DNA of 64,000 nucleotides from Acidiphilium multivorum AIU301 (GCF_000202835.1 NC_015186.1:3319501-3383500); one strand, 5' to 3'. Counted from the stretch's first letter, positions 7,546 through 17,041 are shown. The notes: generated by a model not told the origin, from the letters alone. Numbers and translations are program-made.

Positions 7546-7651
7546 TAGAGCACTTTCCGATCCTTTCGGATCGGATGTCGTGCTCTATCATACTGATAAC
7601 CCGAGCATCTTTATCCGGTCAGATGACTCCATCTGATCGGATGATGCTCTA
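7546..7651. repeat. Repeat X, copy 2 (106 bp)
   Basis: Same length and ends as copy 1 (TAGAGCA...TGCTCTA), with both hairpins intact. It ends 5 bp from the stop codon of the allophanate hydrolase gene, so it is the only candidate terminator of the guanidine operon. Confidence 0.9.
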
Positions 7652-7656
7652 GCGCG

Positions 7657-9423
7657 TCAGGCCGCCGCCAGATAGGCGCGCCAGCCGCCGAACCCGGTAA
7701 TCTCGCGCGCCCCCTCCAGCGCCGCCGGCTCGCACAGGAAGCCGGCAAACCGCCGCCCGTCCGCCAGCGTCACCTGGCCGATCGTCATCGGCCCCGGCAC
7801 GCCGGCCACGAACCGTCCGAACCCCTCCGCCGTCAGCGACCACCGCTCCACCGCGATGCCCGCCCCCGCGAATCCCGGCGCCCGCACCAGCCCCGGCTTC
7901 GCCGGCGCCGTCGCCAGCGCGTAAAGCCGGTAGTCCGGCGCCGTCGTCGTCGTCTCCTCCAGCCGCGCCCCCAGCGCGGTCAGCTCATGGTTCAGCGCCA
8001 TGCCCGAAAGATGCGCCCCGGCGACGACGATCGAGATCCGCGCCGCCTCCGGCATCGCCAGCGCCCCCGGCGCCGCCCGCCGCGACACCCCGCATCCCGG
8101 CGACCCGGCCCGGTGCAGCGCATCGCCCAGCGCCAGCAGCCCGGCGTCGCTGAAGGCCGGCCCGATCAGCGACACGCCGAACGGCAGCCCGTCGGCGCGG
8201 AACCCCGCCGGCACCGCCACCGCCGCCATGTCCAGCAGGTTGACGAAATTGGTATAGCGCCCGAGCGCCGCGTTAAGCGCGATCGGCGCCTCAAGCATCG
8301 CCGCCACGGTGAAAATCTCCGGCGCGGTCGGCAGCAGCAGCGCGTCCACCTTCGCCAGCTCCGCCCCGGCCTGCCGCCGCAGCCCCATCAGCCGCGCTTG
8401 CGCGTCGAACAGGTCCGCCGCGTCGAACCCGCGCGCCCGCTCCAGGATCGCCCGCACCGCCGGGTCGAACGCCTCCGGCGATTGCGCGAAAAACCCCCGC
8501 AGCGCCGAAAGCCGCTCGGCCACGAACGCATCCTCGTAGAGCAGCGAAGCCGCGGCGCGGAACGGCGCGTCGTCGATCTCCACCAGCGTCCAGCCGAGCC
8601 CCTCGGCCACCGCGCAGCTCCGCGCATAGAGCGCCGCATACCCCGCCTCGTTGCCGCCGATCCGCTCCGCCGCCCCCAGGATGCCGACACGCGGCCGCGC
8701 CGGCAGCGCCACCGTCTCCGGCGCCCGCGAATACGGATCCTCCGCATCCACCCCCTGCGCCGCCGCCAGCACCGTCGCCGCATCCGCCGCCGCATTGGCG
8801 AACACCGACACGCAGTCGAGGCTCCGGCACGCCGGCACCACGCCGCTCGCCGGCAGCAATCCCCGTGTCGGCTTCAGCCCGACCAGATTGTTGAACGAAG
8901 CCGGCACCCGCCCCGATCCCGCCGTGTCGGTCCCGAGCGAAAACACCGCGAGCCCCGCCGCCACCGCGACCGCCGAACCGGAGGACGACCCGCCCGAGAT
9001 ATAGCGCTCGTCGAACACGCAGCGCGGCGCGCCATGGGGCGAGCGCGTGCCGTTCAGCCCGGTCGCGAACTGGTCGAGATTGGTCTTGCCGATCGGCACC
9101 GCCCCCGCCGCCCGCAGCCGCGCGACCACCGCCGCGTCCCGCGCCGGCATGTAGGCGAAGGCCGGGCATCCCGCCGTGGTCGGCATCCCGGCGACGTCGA
9201 TATTGTCCTTCACCGCGAAGGGCAGCCCGGCGAGCGGCAACGAGGGGTCGGCCGCCATCGCCTCGTCCCGCGCCGCCGCGCGCGGCCGCAGCGCGATGAA
9301 CACCGCCGGATCGCGATACGCCTCGATCCGGTCATAGACCTCATCCACCAGCTCCCCCGGCGTGAACGCCCCGGCGGCGAACCCCGCCCGCAGCGTCGCG
9401 ATATCGAGCAGATCGGGAATCAT
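7657..9423 (-). CDS. atzF: Allophanate hydrolase (AtzF/DUR1 type)
   Basis: It hydrolyses allophanate to two ammonia and two CO2, the last step of guanidine (or urea carboxylase) breakdown. The 588-residue protein has an amidase-signature domain with the Ser-cisSer-Lys triad: Lys72 in AVKDN, the GGSSSGS block at 144-150 and nucleophile Ser170 in GTDTAGS. A C-terminal domain of about 130 residues, typical of full-length allophanate hydrolases, follows from about residue 455. ATGA overlap with the carboxylase gene shows tight coupling. It is the last gene of the operon, directly before repeat X. Confidence 0.92.
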   Translation of the reverse strand: MIPDLLDIATLRAGFAAGAFTPGELVDEVYDRIEAYRDPAVFIALRPRAAARDEAMAADPSLPLAGLPFAVKDNIDVAGMPTTAGCPAFAYMPARDAAVVARLRAAGAVPIGKTNLDQFATGLNGTRSPHGAPRCVFDERYISGGSSSGSAVAVAAGLAVFSLGTDTAGSGRVPASFNNLVGLKPTRGLLPASGVVPACRSLDCVSVFANAAADAATVLAAAQGVDAEDPYSRAPETVALPARPRVGILGAAERIGGNEAGYAALYARSCAVAEGLGWTLVEIDDAPFRAAASLLYEDAFVAERLSALRGFFAQSPEAFDPAVRAILERARGFDAADLFDAQARLMGLRRQAGAELAKVDALLLPTAPEIFTVAAMLEAPIALNAALGRYTNFVNLLDMAAVAVPAGFRADGLPFGVSLIGPAFSDAGLLALGDALHRAGSPGCGVSRRAAPGALAMPEAARISIVVAGAHLSGMALNHELTALGARLEETTTTAPDYRLYALATAPAKPGLVRAPGFAGAGIAVERWSLTAEGFGRFVAGVPGPMTIGQVTLADGRRFAGFLCEPAALEGAREITGFGGWRAYLAAA

Positions 9424-12400
9424 GCCGCATCCTCCGGCGCGATCACGGCGAGGCGCTGCCCCGCCCGCACCACCTGTCCCGGCGCGGTCTCGATCGCGGC
9501 GAGAACCCCCGCCGCCGGCGCCGTCACCCGGACCTCCATCTTCATCGATTCGACGATCATCACCGTCTCCCCGGCGGCGACGCGCTCGCCCGTCCCGCGC
9601 AGCACCTGCCACACGCTGCCCGGCACCGGGGCGGGCAGGGCGCGCATCCCCGCCGCCAGTGCCGTCGCCGCCGGCGGCGGCGTCAGGTCCTCGGCCGGGG
9701 CGGCGTCGAGCCCCATCGCCCGCCAGGCCTCGCGCTCGGCGGCGAAGGCCGCTCCCTGCCGCGCCCGGAAGGCGGCGATGCTCTCCGCCTCCGCCGCCAT
9801 CAGCGCCTGCTGCGCCGCGAGCGAGAATGTCGTCTCCTCGATCCGCAGCGGATAGCGCCCGTGCGGAAACGCCGCCCGCGCCTCGGCCAGGTCCCGCGCG
9901 TCCACGGGGTAGAACCGCAGCACGTCGAAATGCCGCAGCAGCCAGGGCGTGTCGCCGAACGGCGCCCGCCCGCCGGGATGGCTGTTCCACATCTGCACGG
10001 TGCGGCCGAACAGCTGGTAGCCGCCCGGCCCCTCCATGCCATAGACGCAGAGATACGCCCCGCCGATCCCCACCGCGTTCTCCGGCGTCCAGGTCCGCGC
10101 CGGGTTGTATTTCGTCGTCACCAGCCGGTGCCGCGGGTCGATCGGGGTGGCCACCGGCGCGCCGAGATACACATCGCCCAGCCCCATCACGAGATAATCG
10201 GCGTCGAACACGATCCGCCGCACCGCGTCCTCGGACTCGAGCCCGTTGATCCGCCGGATGAACTCCACATTGTCCGGGCACCAGGGCGCGTCCGGCCGCA
10301 CCGTCTCCTGATATTTCCGCATCGCCAGCATCACCTGCCCGTCCTTCCAGGACAGCGGCAGATGCACGATGCGCGAGGGCACCGTCATCGCCGCCGGATC
10401 GGGCAAATCCGGCTCGATCGCGCGGATCGCCTCCAGCAGCACCTGCGCCCGCACCGCGTCCGGGTCGAAATGCACCTGCAACGAGCGGATTCCCGGCGTG
10501 AGATCGACGATGCCGGCCAGCCCCGCCAGCCGCAGCGCCGCCTGCAACGCGTGCGCCCGCAGCCGCAGCGCGAAATCCAGCGTCATCGCGCCGAACTCGA
10601 CCAGCAGGTTCGCATCCCCCTGCCGCCGCACCACCATCGTCTCCGAGCGGTGCAGCACCGCCGGGTCGGCGTCGGCACGGGTGAAATGCACCACATCCCC
10701 CGGCCGCACCTGCCCGAGCTTCCACAGATCGCCCGACGCCACCACGCCGGGGCAGACGAACCCGCCGAGCGAGGGCCCGTCCGGCCCGAGCAGGATCGGC
10801 ATGTCCCCGGTGAAATCCACCGCCCCCACCGCATAGGGCACGTCATGGATGTTGGAGGGATGCAGCCCCGCCTCGCCGCCATCCGCCCGCGCCCATTCCG
10901 GCTTCGGCCCGACCAGCCGCACCCCGGTCCGCGCCGAGTTGTGGTGCACCTCGTAGGAGGCCGAGAACAGGGTCTCGATATCCGCCTCGGTGAAGAAATC
11001 CGGCGCCCCGTGCGGCCCGTAGCGCAGCGCGATCTCCCAGCGCGCGGTCAGTTCCGCCGCCTCCGGCACCGGCGCTTCGCCACGCGCCAGCCCGGCGAGA
11101 TGCAGCACATCCCCCGCGTTCAGGCAGCCGGTGCCATGCCCGCCGAACCCGCCCAGCGCGAAGGTCGCGGTCGAACCGAGGAATTCCGCCGCCATGAACC
11201 CGCCGCCCACGGCGAGATAGCAGCGCTGCCCCGGCCCCTCGATCGCCCCCAGCGCCAGAACCTGCCCCGCCCGCACCGCAACCACCGCGTCATGCGGCAC
11301 CCGCGCGCCATCGAGCGTCGCCCCCATCCGCGCCCCGGCAAGCGCGATCTCGGCATCGCTGCGGAAGCGCAGCACCGGCCCGGTCAGCGTGCATTCCAGC
11401 ACCGCCGCCCCCGGCGGATTGCCAAGCAGCGCATTCGCCCGCGCGGCACTCCGCGCATCCATCGGCCCGCTCGGCGGAATCCCCACCTCCCAGGCGCCAA
11501 GCCGCCCCGGCAGGCTCTGCAACGACGATTGCGCGCCCGGCTCCAGCACCGCGATCCCTTCGCCCGGCCAGTCCAGCCGCCCCAGCGTCGCCGTCGTCAT
11601 CGTCCCGGCGCGGAAATCCGCATCGTCCAGCGCCGCCAGCAGATAGGCGCGGTTGGTCTCGATCCCGGTCACCACCGTCGCCGCCAGCGCCGCCCGCAGC
11701 GCCGCGATCGCCGCCGCCCGGTCCGCCCCGCGCCCGATCAGCTTCGCCAGCATCGGATCGTAGAACGGCGTCACCTCGCTCCCCGGCGCGATCCACCCGT
11801 CCACCCGCGCGCCGGCGCCATAGCGCAGCGCGGTGATCCGCCCGGTCGAGGGCCGGAACCCTTCCGCCGGGTCCTCCGCATAGAGCCGCGCCTGCACCGC
11901 CGCCCCGCGCGGGGTCAGCCCCGCCGGCAGCGCGAACCCGCCGGCGGCGGCACGGACCATCCACTCCACCAGATCGATGCCGAACACCTCCTCGGTCACC
12001 CCGTGCTCGACCTGCAGCCGCGTGTTCACCTCTAGAAAGTAAAATCCTTCCGTCGCCGCGTCGTAGATGAACTCCACCGTCCCGGCCGAGAGATACCGCA
12101 CCGACCGCGCGAGGCCGCACGCCGCGTCCTCCATCGCCGCCAGCACCGGCGCGGGAATCCCCGGCGGCGGCGTCTCCTCCACGACCTTCTGGTTACGACG
12201 CTGCAACGAACAATCCCGCGCCCCGAGTGCGATCACCCCGCCCGCGCCGTCGCCGAAGATCTGCACCTCGACATGCCGCGCCGCGGTGACGAACTTCTCC
12301 AGATACAGCGCCGCCTCGCCGAAATTCGCCTGCGCCAGCCGGCTGATCCCGGCGAAGCGCGCCCGCAGTTCCGCCTCATCGGCGCAAGGCGCCATGCCGA

Positions 12401-12908
12401 TCCCGCCGCCGCCCGCCGTGCTCTTCAGCATCACCGGATAGCCGATCCCGGCCGCCGCCTCGGCCGCCGCCTCCACCGAGCCGAGCAGCCCCGAGCCCGG
12501 CAGCAGCGGCACGCCCGCGTCCCGCGCCAGCGCCCGCGCCGTGTGCTTCAGCCCGAACGCCCGCATCTGCTCCGGGCGCGGCCCGATGAACACGATCCCC
12601 GCATCCGCCAGCGCCTCGGCGAAATCCGCCCGCTCGGCGAGGAACCCGTAGCCCGGATGCACCGCCTCCGCCCCGCTCGCCCGGCACGCGGCCACGATCG
12701 CCCCGACATCGAGATAACTCTCCGAAGCCGCGTTCCCCGCCAGCGCCACCGCATGATCCGCCGCCAGCACCGGCGCGGTGAACCGGTCAGCCGGCGAATG
12801 CACCGCGACGGACTCGATCCCCATCCGCTTCAGCGTCCGGCCGATCCGTGCCAGGATCGCCCCCCGGTTGGCGATGAGAACTCTGGAAAACCCGGCCTCC
12901 CGCCTCAT
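9420..12908 (-). CDS. Biotin-dependent urea/guanidine carboxylase
   Basis: This 1162-residue multidomain enzyme carboxylates guanidine (or urea) with ATP and bicarbonate. Domains in order: biotin carboxylase with ATP-grasp (about 1-450, starting RVLIANRGAIL), then carboxyltransferase halves of KipA/AHS2 type (IPPSGPMDARSAARANALLG) and KipI/AHS1 type. A biotinyl domain ends the protein, with MIVESMKMEV and biotinylated Lys1123. Homologues are labelled urea carboxylase, but those behind guanidine-I riboswitches and beside DUF1989 pairs act on guanidine (established work on guanidine carboxylase). Start ATG 12908 overlaps the preceding stop as ATGA. Confidence 0.92.
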   Translation of the reverse strand: MRREAGFSRVLIANRGAILARIGRTLKRMGIESVAVHSPADRFTAPVLAADHAVALAGNAASESYLDVGAIVAACRASGAEAVHPGYGFLAERADFAEALADAGIVFIGPRPEQMRAFGLKHTARALARDAGVPLLPGSGLLGSVEAAAEAAAGIGYPVMLKSTAGGGGIGMAPCADEAELRARFAGISRLAQANFGEAALYLEKFVTAARHVEVQIFGDGAGGVIALGARDCSLQRRNQKVVEETPPPGIPAPVLAAMEDAACGLARSVRYLSAGTVEFIYDAATEGFYFLEVNTRLQVEHGVTEEVFGIDLVEWMVRAAAGGFALPAGLTPRGAAVQARLYAEDPAEGFRPSTGRITALRYGAGARVDGWIAPGSEVTPFYDPMLAKLIGRGADRAAAIAALRAALAATVVTGIETNRAYLLAALDDADFRAGTMTTATLGRLDWPGEGIAVLEPGAQSSLQSLPGRLGAWEVGIPPSGPMDARSAARANALLGNPPGAAVLECTLTGPVLRFRSDAEIALAGARMGATLDGARVPHDAVVAVRAGQVLALGAIEGPGQRCYLAVGGGFMAAEFLGSTATFALGGFGGHGTGCLNAGDVLHLAGLARGEAPVPEAAELTARWEIALRYGPHGAPDFFTEADIETLFSASYEVHHNSARTGVRLVGPKPEWARADGGEAGLHPSNIHDVPYAVGAVDFTGDMPILLGPDGPSLGGFVCPGVVASGDLWKLGQVRPGDVVHFTRADADPAVLHRSETMVVRRQGDANLLVEFGAMTLDFALRLRAHALQAALRLAGLAGIVDLTPGIRSLQVHFDPDAVRAQVLLEAIRAIEPDLPDPAAMTVPSRIVHLPLSWKDGQVMLAMRKYQETVRPDAPWCPDNVEFIRRINGLESEDAVRRIVFDADYLVMGLGDVYLGAPVATPIDPRHRLVTTKYNPARTWTPENAVGIGGAYLCVYGMEGPGGYQLFGRTVQMWNSHPGGRAPFGDTPWLLRHFDVLRFYPVDARDLAEARAAFPHGRYPLRIEETTFSLAAQQALMAAEAESIAAFRARQGAAFAAEREAWRAMGLDAAPAEDLTPPPAATALAAGMRALPAPVPGSVWQVLRGTGERVAAGETVMIVESMKMEVRVTAPAAGVLAAIETAPGQVVRAGQRLAVIAPEDAA

Positions 12909-13540
12909 GGTTCCCACACCACGCAGCGGATCGGCGTCGGCCGGAACCCGTTGCACGGGTTGTTCACCTGCGGGCAGTTCGAAATCAGCACCAGCAGATC
13001 CATCTCCGCCCGCAGCTCGACATACCCGCCCGGCGCCGACACCCCGTCATCCACCGTCAGCTCCCCATCCGGCCGGATCGGCACGTTCATGAAAAAGTTC
13101 ACATTCGAAACGAGATCGCGCTTGTCCATCCCGTATTTCGCGAGCGCCGTCAGGAAATTCTCCCGGCACGCGTGCATGAACCGCGTGGCGTACCCGAACC
13201 GCACGGTGTTGCTCTCGCACGAGCACGCCCCCGCGCTGGTGTCGTGAAACCCGCAGGTATCGGCGACGATCGTCGCCATCGCCCGCCCCTCGTTCGAGCG
13301 CAGCACCGACCCGGCCGACAGGTCATACCGCCCGCCGGCCCGCGCCTGTGCGGCCAGCGTGTCCTGCGCCGAATAGCGCTCGCCCGGATCGGCGGCGTTA
13401 TAGAACAGCGCATCCACCGCCTGCTGGCCTTCCAGGTCGATGATCCGCAGCACCTGCCCCGCCTTCAGCGTGGCCGAGAACGGCGCGCGCGCCGGCACCA
13501 CGACATCGAGGATCGCCGCGTCGAAATGGTGTTCCATCAT
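12905..13540 (-). CDS. DUF1989 protein UAAP2, carboxyguanidine deiminase subunit
   Basis: This 211-residue protein was formerly called urea amidolyase-associated protein 2. Published biochemistry showed that the two DUF1989 proteins (CgiA/CgiB) form carboxyguanidine deiminase, turning carboxyguanidine into allophanate plus ammonia. Family features seen are EGQQAVDALFY, NEGRAMATI, FHDTSAGACSCESN and the Cys/His-rich metal-binding positions. The start is one of two adjacent ATGs at 13540/13537, preceded by GTGAGGG. Two upstream in-frame residues overlap the previous gene and were not used. I did not assign A or B. Confidence 0.88.
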   Translation of the reverse strand: MMEHHFDAAILDVVVPARAPFSATLKAGQVLRIIDLEGQQAVDALFYNAADPGERYSAQDTLAAQARAGGRYDLSAGSVLRSNEGRAMATIVADTCGFHDTSAGACSCESNTVRFGYATRFMHACRENFLTALAKYGMDKRDLVSNVNFFMNVPIRPDGELTVDDGVSAPGGYVELRAEMDLLVLISNCPQVNNPCNGFRPTPIRCVVWEP

Positions 13541-13544
13541 GCCC

Positions 13545-14330
13545 TCACGCGAAATAGCGGTCATTGTTCCCGAAGCCGCGCGCGGCCTCCTCCGTCGCGC
13601 ACCGGCACGGATCGTCCGCCCCCGCCGCCGCCGCGCGATACCGCACGATCCCGATTTCCCCGCTCGCCGCCTGCGATGTCGCCAACGGATGCGGCGTGTT
13701 CGACAGCGCGACGAGCAGGTTCATCTCCGCCCGCAGCGTCACGAACGCCCCCGGCGGCGGCGCGCCCGCCAGCGCCGGCCGCCCCGCGTCGTCCACCCGC
13801 ATCTTCGCGAACAGCGTCAGGCACGGCCCGACATCCCGCCGCCCGAGCCCGAACTTCGCCGCGGCGCTGCGCAGGTTGTCGCGCCCGTTGCGCGCCCCGC
13901 CCGCCGTCTCCGGCGTCGACGGCCCGAGGATCGGATCATGCCCCGCGCCGCTATCCGAAATCACCGAGGCCATCACCCGCCCCATGTCCGAAAACAGCAC
14001 CCGCCCGCCGCCGATCAGCGTCGTCCATTGCAGCTTCGCCGTATCCCCGGCATTGAACCGTTCCGAAACATCGTCGGCATTCCACAGGAAAACCGAAGCC
14101 CCCGGGGTGCCGCGCGGGTTCTCCACATGCAGCGCCTCGCCCCGCCGCAGCCGGAGTGCCACATACCAACCCGGCGGAATCACCTCCCGCGAAATCACGT
14201 CGCCAGCGCCGATCGCCGGCGGCGCGCCGAGGTCCGGCATCGCCGCCGCCCTCGCCCGCGCCCCCGCCTGCAACGCCTCGTAGCGCGCGCGATACTGCTC
14301 CGGCGTCATCGTATCGAGATTGTCCATCAT
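13545..14330 (-). CDS. DUF1989 protein UAAP1, carboxyguanidine deiminase subunit
   Basis: This 261-residue partner of the preceding DUF1989 protein shows the paralogous features RGEALHVENPRG, ASVFLWNADD, RVLFSDMGRVMASVI, FVTLRAEMNLLVALSN and a Cys pair near the C-terminus. As a heteromer the two deiminate carboxyguanidine to allophanate. The same GTGAGGG-ATG-ATG start context is used as in its partner, indicating an old duplication with its ribosome site. It sits 4 bp after the ABC ATPase stop. Confidence 0.88.
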   Translation of the reverse strand: MMDNLDTMTPEQYRARYEALQAGARARAAAMPDLGAPPAIGAGDVISREVIPPGWYVALRLRRGEALHVENPRGTPGASVFLWNADDVSERFNAGDTAKLQWTTLIGGGRVLFSDMGRVMASVISDSGAGHDPILGPSTPETAGGARNGRDNLRSAAAKFGLGRRDVGPCLTLFAKMRVDDAGRPALAGAPPPGAFVTLRAEMNLLVALSNTPHPLATSQAASGEIGIVRYRAAAAGADDPCRCATEEAARGFGNNDRYFA

Positions 14331-14334
14331 TCCC

Positions 14335-15138
14335 TCACGCGATGTTAGCGAGGCCGTCCTCGCGGGCGATCGTCCCGGCCGCGGGGTCGTCCCCCGGCCC
14401 GTTGCGCGGCGCCCGGCGCCGCACGGGAATGTCATGGGTGATCCGCGCCCCCCGCGCCGGATCGTCGGGCTCCGGCCGCTCGAACACCAGCACCCGCGTG
14501 CCCAGCCGGAACGCCTCGCTGATGTCGTGCGTCACCATCACCACGGTCATCCGCGTCTCCTCCCAGAGCCGCCGCATCAGCCCGTGAATATCCGCCCGCG
14601 TGCCCGGATCGAGCGCGCTGAACGGCTCATCCAGCAGCAGCACGCGCGGCTTCAGGATCAGCGCCTGCGCCAGCGCCAGCCGCTGCTGCATCCCGCCCGA
14701 CAGTTGCGCGGGATAGAGCGACGCCGCATGCCCGAGCCCCACCTCCTCCAGCAGCGTCCGCGCCCGCGCCTCCGCCCGCCGCCGCGCCGCGCCGAACAGC
14801 CGCCCGAGCAGCGGTGCCGCCGCGATCTCCAGCGGCAGCACCACGTTGCCGAGCACGCTCAGATGCGGAAACACCGAATAGCGCTGGAACACCACGCCGC
14901 GGTCCGCCGTCGGCTCGCCCGGCAGCGCCGCCCCCGCCAGCCGGATCGTGCCGTGGCTCGGCGTCTCCTCGCTCATCAGCATGCGCAGGAACGTCGTCTT
15001 GCCGCACCCCGTCGGTCCCACGACCGTCACGAAACTCCCCGCCTCGATCCCGAGGCTGATCCGCTCCAGCACGATCCGCGCGCCATACACCTGCCAGACA
15101 TCGCGCACCTCGATCAGCCGCGCCGCCGCCCCGCTCAC
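14335..15138 (-). CDS. ABC transporter ATP-binding protein (NitT/TauT type), guanidine/urea uptake
   Basis: This 267-residue ATPase has Walker A GPTGCGKTT, Q-loop FQRYSVFP, signature LSGGMQQRLALAQAL and Walker B VLLLDEPFSALD. The GTG start at 15138 overlaps the permease stop (GTGA). Family members import nitrate, taurine or aliphatic sulfonates; this branch accompanies urea-carboxylase regions. Operon context makes guanidine the likely substrate (inference). Confidence 0.9.
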   Translation of the reverse strand: MSGAAARLIEVRDVWQVYGARIVLERISLGIEAGSFVTVVGPTGCGKTTFLRMLMSEETPSHGTIRLAGAALPGEPTADRGVVFQRYSVFPHLSVLGNVVLPLEIAAAPLLGRLFGAARRRAEARARTLLEEVGLGHAASLYPAQLSGGMQQRLALAQALILKPRVLLLDEPFSALDPGTRADIHGLMRRLWEETRMTVVMVTHDISEAFRLGTRVLVFERPEPDDPARGARITHDIPVRRRAPRNGPGDDPAAGTIAREDGLANIA

Positions 15139-15953
15139 GACCGCGCCGCCCCGGCGAACCACGGGAACGCCTTCGCCTGCACGAGCCGCAACGCCGCGTC
15201 GAACACCACCGCCAGCAGCGTGATCCACAGGACATAGGGAATGATGATGTCCATCGCGAAATAGCGCCGCACCAGGAAGATCCGGTAGCCGAGCCCGTCC
15301 TGTGCCGCGATCGCCTCGGCCGAGATCAAATACAGCCAGGCCGGCCCGAGCGAGAGCCGCAGGCTGTCGATCAGCCGCGGCGCCATCTGCGGCACCACCA
15401 CCCGGAGCGCGATCTGCCAGGACGACGCCCCCAGCGTCTGCGCCTTGATCATCTGCGCGCGCGGCAGCTCCTCCACCCGCAGCACGAGGTCGCGCACGAT
15501 ATAGGGCGCCGTGCCGATCACGATCAGCGCCACCTTCGCCGTCTCGCCGATCCCGGCGATGATGAACAGGATCGGCAGCACCGCGAGCGGCGGCACCATC
15601 GAGAAGGCGGTGATGAACGGCAGCAGCAGCTTGCGAAGATACGGCACCATGCCAACGAGAATGCCGAGCCCGAAGCTGATCGCGGTGGCGATCGCCAACC
15701 CCGACAGGATTCGCCGCAGGCTCGCCAGCGTATCCGCGAGCAGCGGATACTGCCCGGTCGCCATGTCGCGCGTGAGCGCCATCTCCCGCATCCCCGCCGC
15801 CATCTGCGCCAGCGTCGGCAACACCTTGTCAGATGGATTGACCTCGTGCCGCATCGTCGAGACGACGATGTAGCCAAGCCCGACCAGCAGGAACGGCAGC
15901 AGCATCAGCACCCGTCCGCTGCCGGGCCGGGGATGGCGGTTGATGACGCGCAT
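15135..15953 (-). CDS. ABC transporter permease (NitT/TauT type), guanidine/urea uptake
   Basis: This 272-residue inner-membrane permease has about six helices. It carries the cytoplasmic EAA-type loop (EELPRAQMIKAQTLGASSWQ) that contacts the ATPase. The first helix is after RPGSGRVLMLL. It lies between the substrate-binding protein (8-bp gap) and ATPase (GTGA overlap). Substrate inferred from the guanidine operon. Confidence 0.9.
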   Translation of the reverse strand: MRVINRHPRPGSGRVLMLLPFLLVGLGYIVVSTMRHEVNPSDKVLPTLAQMAAGMREMALTRDMATGQYPLLADTLASLRRILSGLAIATAISFGLGILVGMVPYLRKLLLPFITAFSMVPPLAVLPILFIIAGIGETAKVALIVIGTAPYIVRDLVLRVEELPRAQMIKAQTLGASSWQIALRVVVPQMAPRLIDSLRLSLGPAWLYLISAEAIAAQDGLGYRIFLVRRYFAMDIIIPYVLWITLLAVVFDAALRLVQAKAFPWFAGAARS

Positions 15954-15961
15954 CGCCCGGC

Positions 15962-17041
15962 TCAGAGCTTTTTCGCCGCCGCCATCCGCATGAAGTCCGA
16001 CGTGTAGCGGAACTTGACGTTCCGCCTGTCGCCGAGGATCTTCCCGTCCGGAAACGCGATCCCCACCACGTTGGGCGAGGTCGCGCCCTGGCCCATCAGC
16101 CCGTGGCGGAACAGGAAGGTGCGGACATATTCCATCGTCTTCACCAGCTGCGCCGAGCGGGTGAACGCGGCCGCCCCCGCCGGGTCGGCGAACAGATGCG
16201 TCGTCTTCAGCTGCGCATCGAAACCCTTGAGGTCGGTGCCCGAAAGTTTCGCCATCGCCGTCCGCGCCGCCTTGCCCTCCGCGCTGTCCGACAGCATGAT
16301 CCCCAGCGTCTCGTACCACGCCCCGGTCAGCGCCTTCGCGAATTCCGGATGCGCCTTCAGCACGTCGGTCCGCACGATGCACAGGTCGAGAATCTCGCCT
16401 GGAATCTGCGCCGAGGTGAACACCTCGTGCGCGTCGGCATTCTTCATGATCTCCTGCACGATCGGGTTCCACGTCACCACCGCGGTCACCGCCTTCGTCA
16501 TCCACGCTGCCGCCATGTCAGCGTCGGAGGTGTTGACGATGCGCACGTCCCGCTCGCTCATGTGGTGCTTTTCCAGCCCCCGGTCGAACAGGTATTGCGA
16601 CACCGAATACTGCACGAGGTTCACCTTCTGCCCCTTCAGGTCGGTGAACTTCGTCTTGTCCTTGAGAATCACGGCATCGTTGCCGTTAGAGTAATCCCCG
16701 GTGATGATCGAGGTCGAATCCACCCCGCCCACCGCCGGCACCGCCAGCGTGTCCATGTTGGTGATCGTCAGCGCGTCGAACGCGCCGGCGGTGTACTGGT
16801 TGATCGAGGTCGGATAATCCGCGACCTCGATCACCTCGATCTCGATCCCGTACTTGTCCGCCCATTTCTTCACGATCCCCTTGTCCGCCGCCCAGGGCCA
16901 GGGCATCCAGCCGACATAGATCGTCCAGGCCAGCTTGAATTTCTTCGCTCCGCCGGCCCGCGCCACAGGCAGGCCCGGCAGCACCGCCGCCGCCGTCGCC
17001 GCCCCGGCTCCCGTCTTGATGAATTGCTTGCGTGTCAGCAT
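15962..17041 (-). CDS. Periplasmic substrate-binding protein of the guanidine operon ABC transporter
   Basis: First gene after the riboswitch. The 359-residue protein has an N-terminal export signal (MLTRKQFIKTGAGAAT...PVARA); TRKQFIK resembles a Tat motif but has RK rather than RR, so Sec is equally likely. The mature part is an NMT1/SsuA-type binding protein (WTIYVGWMPWPWA, EVADYPTSINQYTAGAFDALTITN). TIGRFAM recognises such proteins as urea-carboxylase-region binding proteins. ATG 17041 has a strong GAGGAGAAG ribosome site that could be controlled by the upstream riboswitch. Confidence 0.9.
   Translation of the reverse strand: MLTRKQFIKTGAGAATAAAVLPGLPVARAGGAKKFKLAWTIYVGWMPWPWAADKGIVKKWADKYGIEIEVIEVADYPTSINQYTAGAFDALTITNMDTLAVPAVGGVDSTSIITGDYSNGNDAVILKDKTKFTDLKGQKVNLVQYSVSQYLFDRGLEKHHMSERDVRIVNTSDADMAAAWMTKAVTAVVTWNPIVQEIMKNADAHEVFTSAQIPGEILDLCIVRTDVLKAHPEFAKALTGAWYETLGIMLSDSAEGKAARTAMAKLSGTDLKGFDAQLKTTHLFADPAGAAAFTRSAQLVKTMEYVRTFLFRHGLMGQGATSPNVVGIAFPDGKILGDRRNVKFRYTSDFMRMAAAKKL

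Noticed and set aside
7454-7636. 60-codon open frame in the repeat array
   Set aside because: It lies entirely within hairpin repeats X and Y and is not expected to be translated.
7325-7651. CRISPR array or attachment site
   Set aside because: Only two X units separated by a different repeat; units are palindromic and there are no unique spacers of constant length and no cas genes.
9861-12035. 724-residue plus-strand frame opposite the carboxylase
   Set aside because: Arg/His/Pro-rich antisense shadow of a clearly identified biotin-dependent carboxylase.
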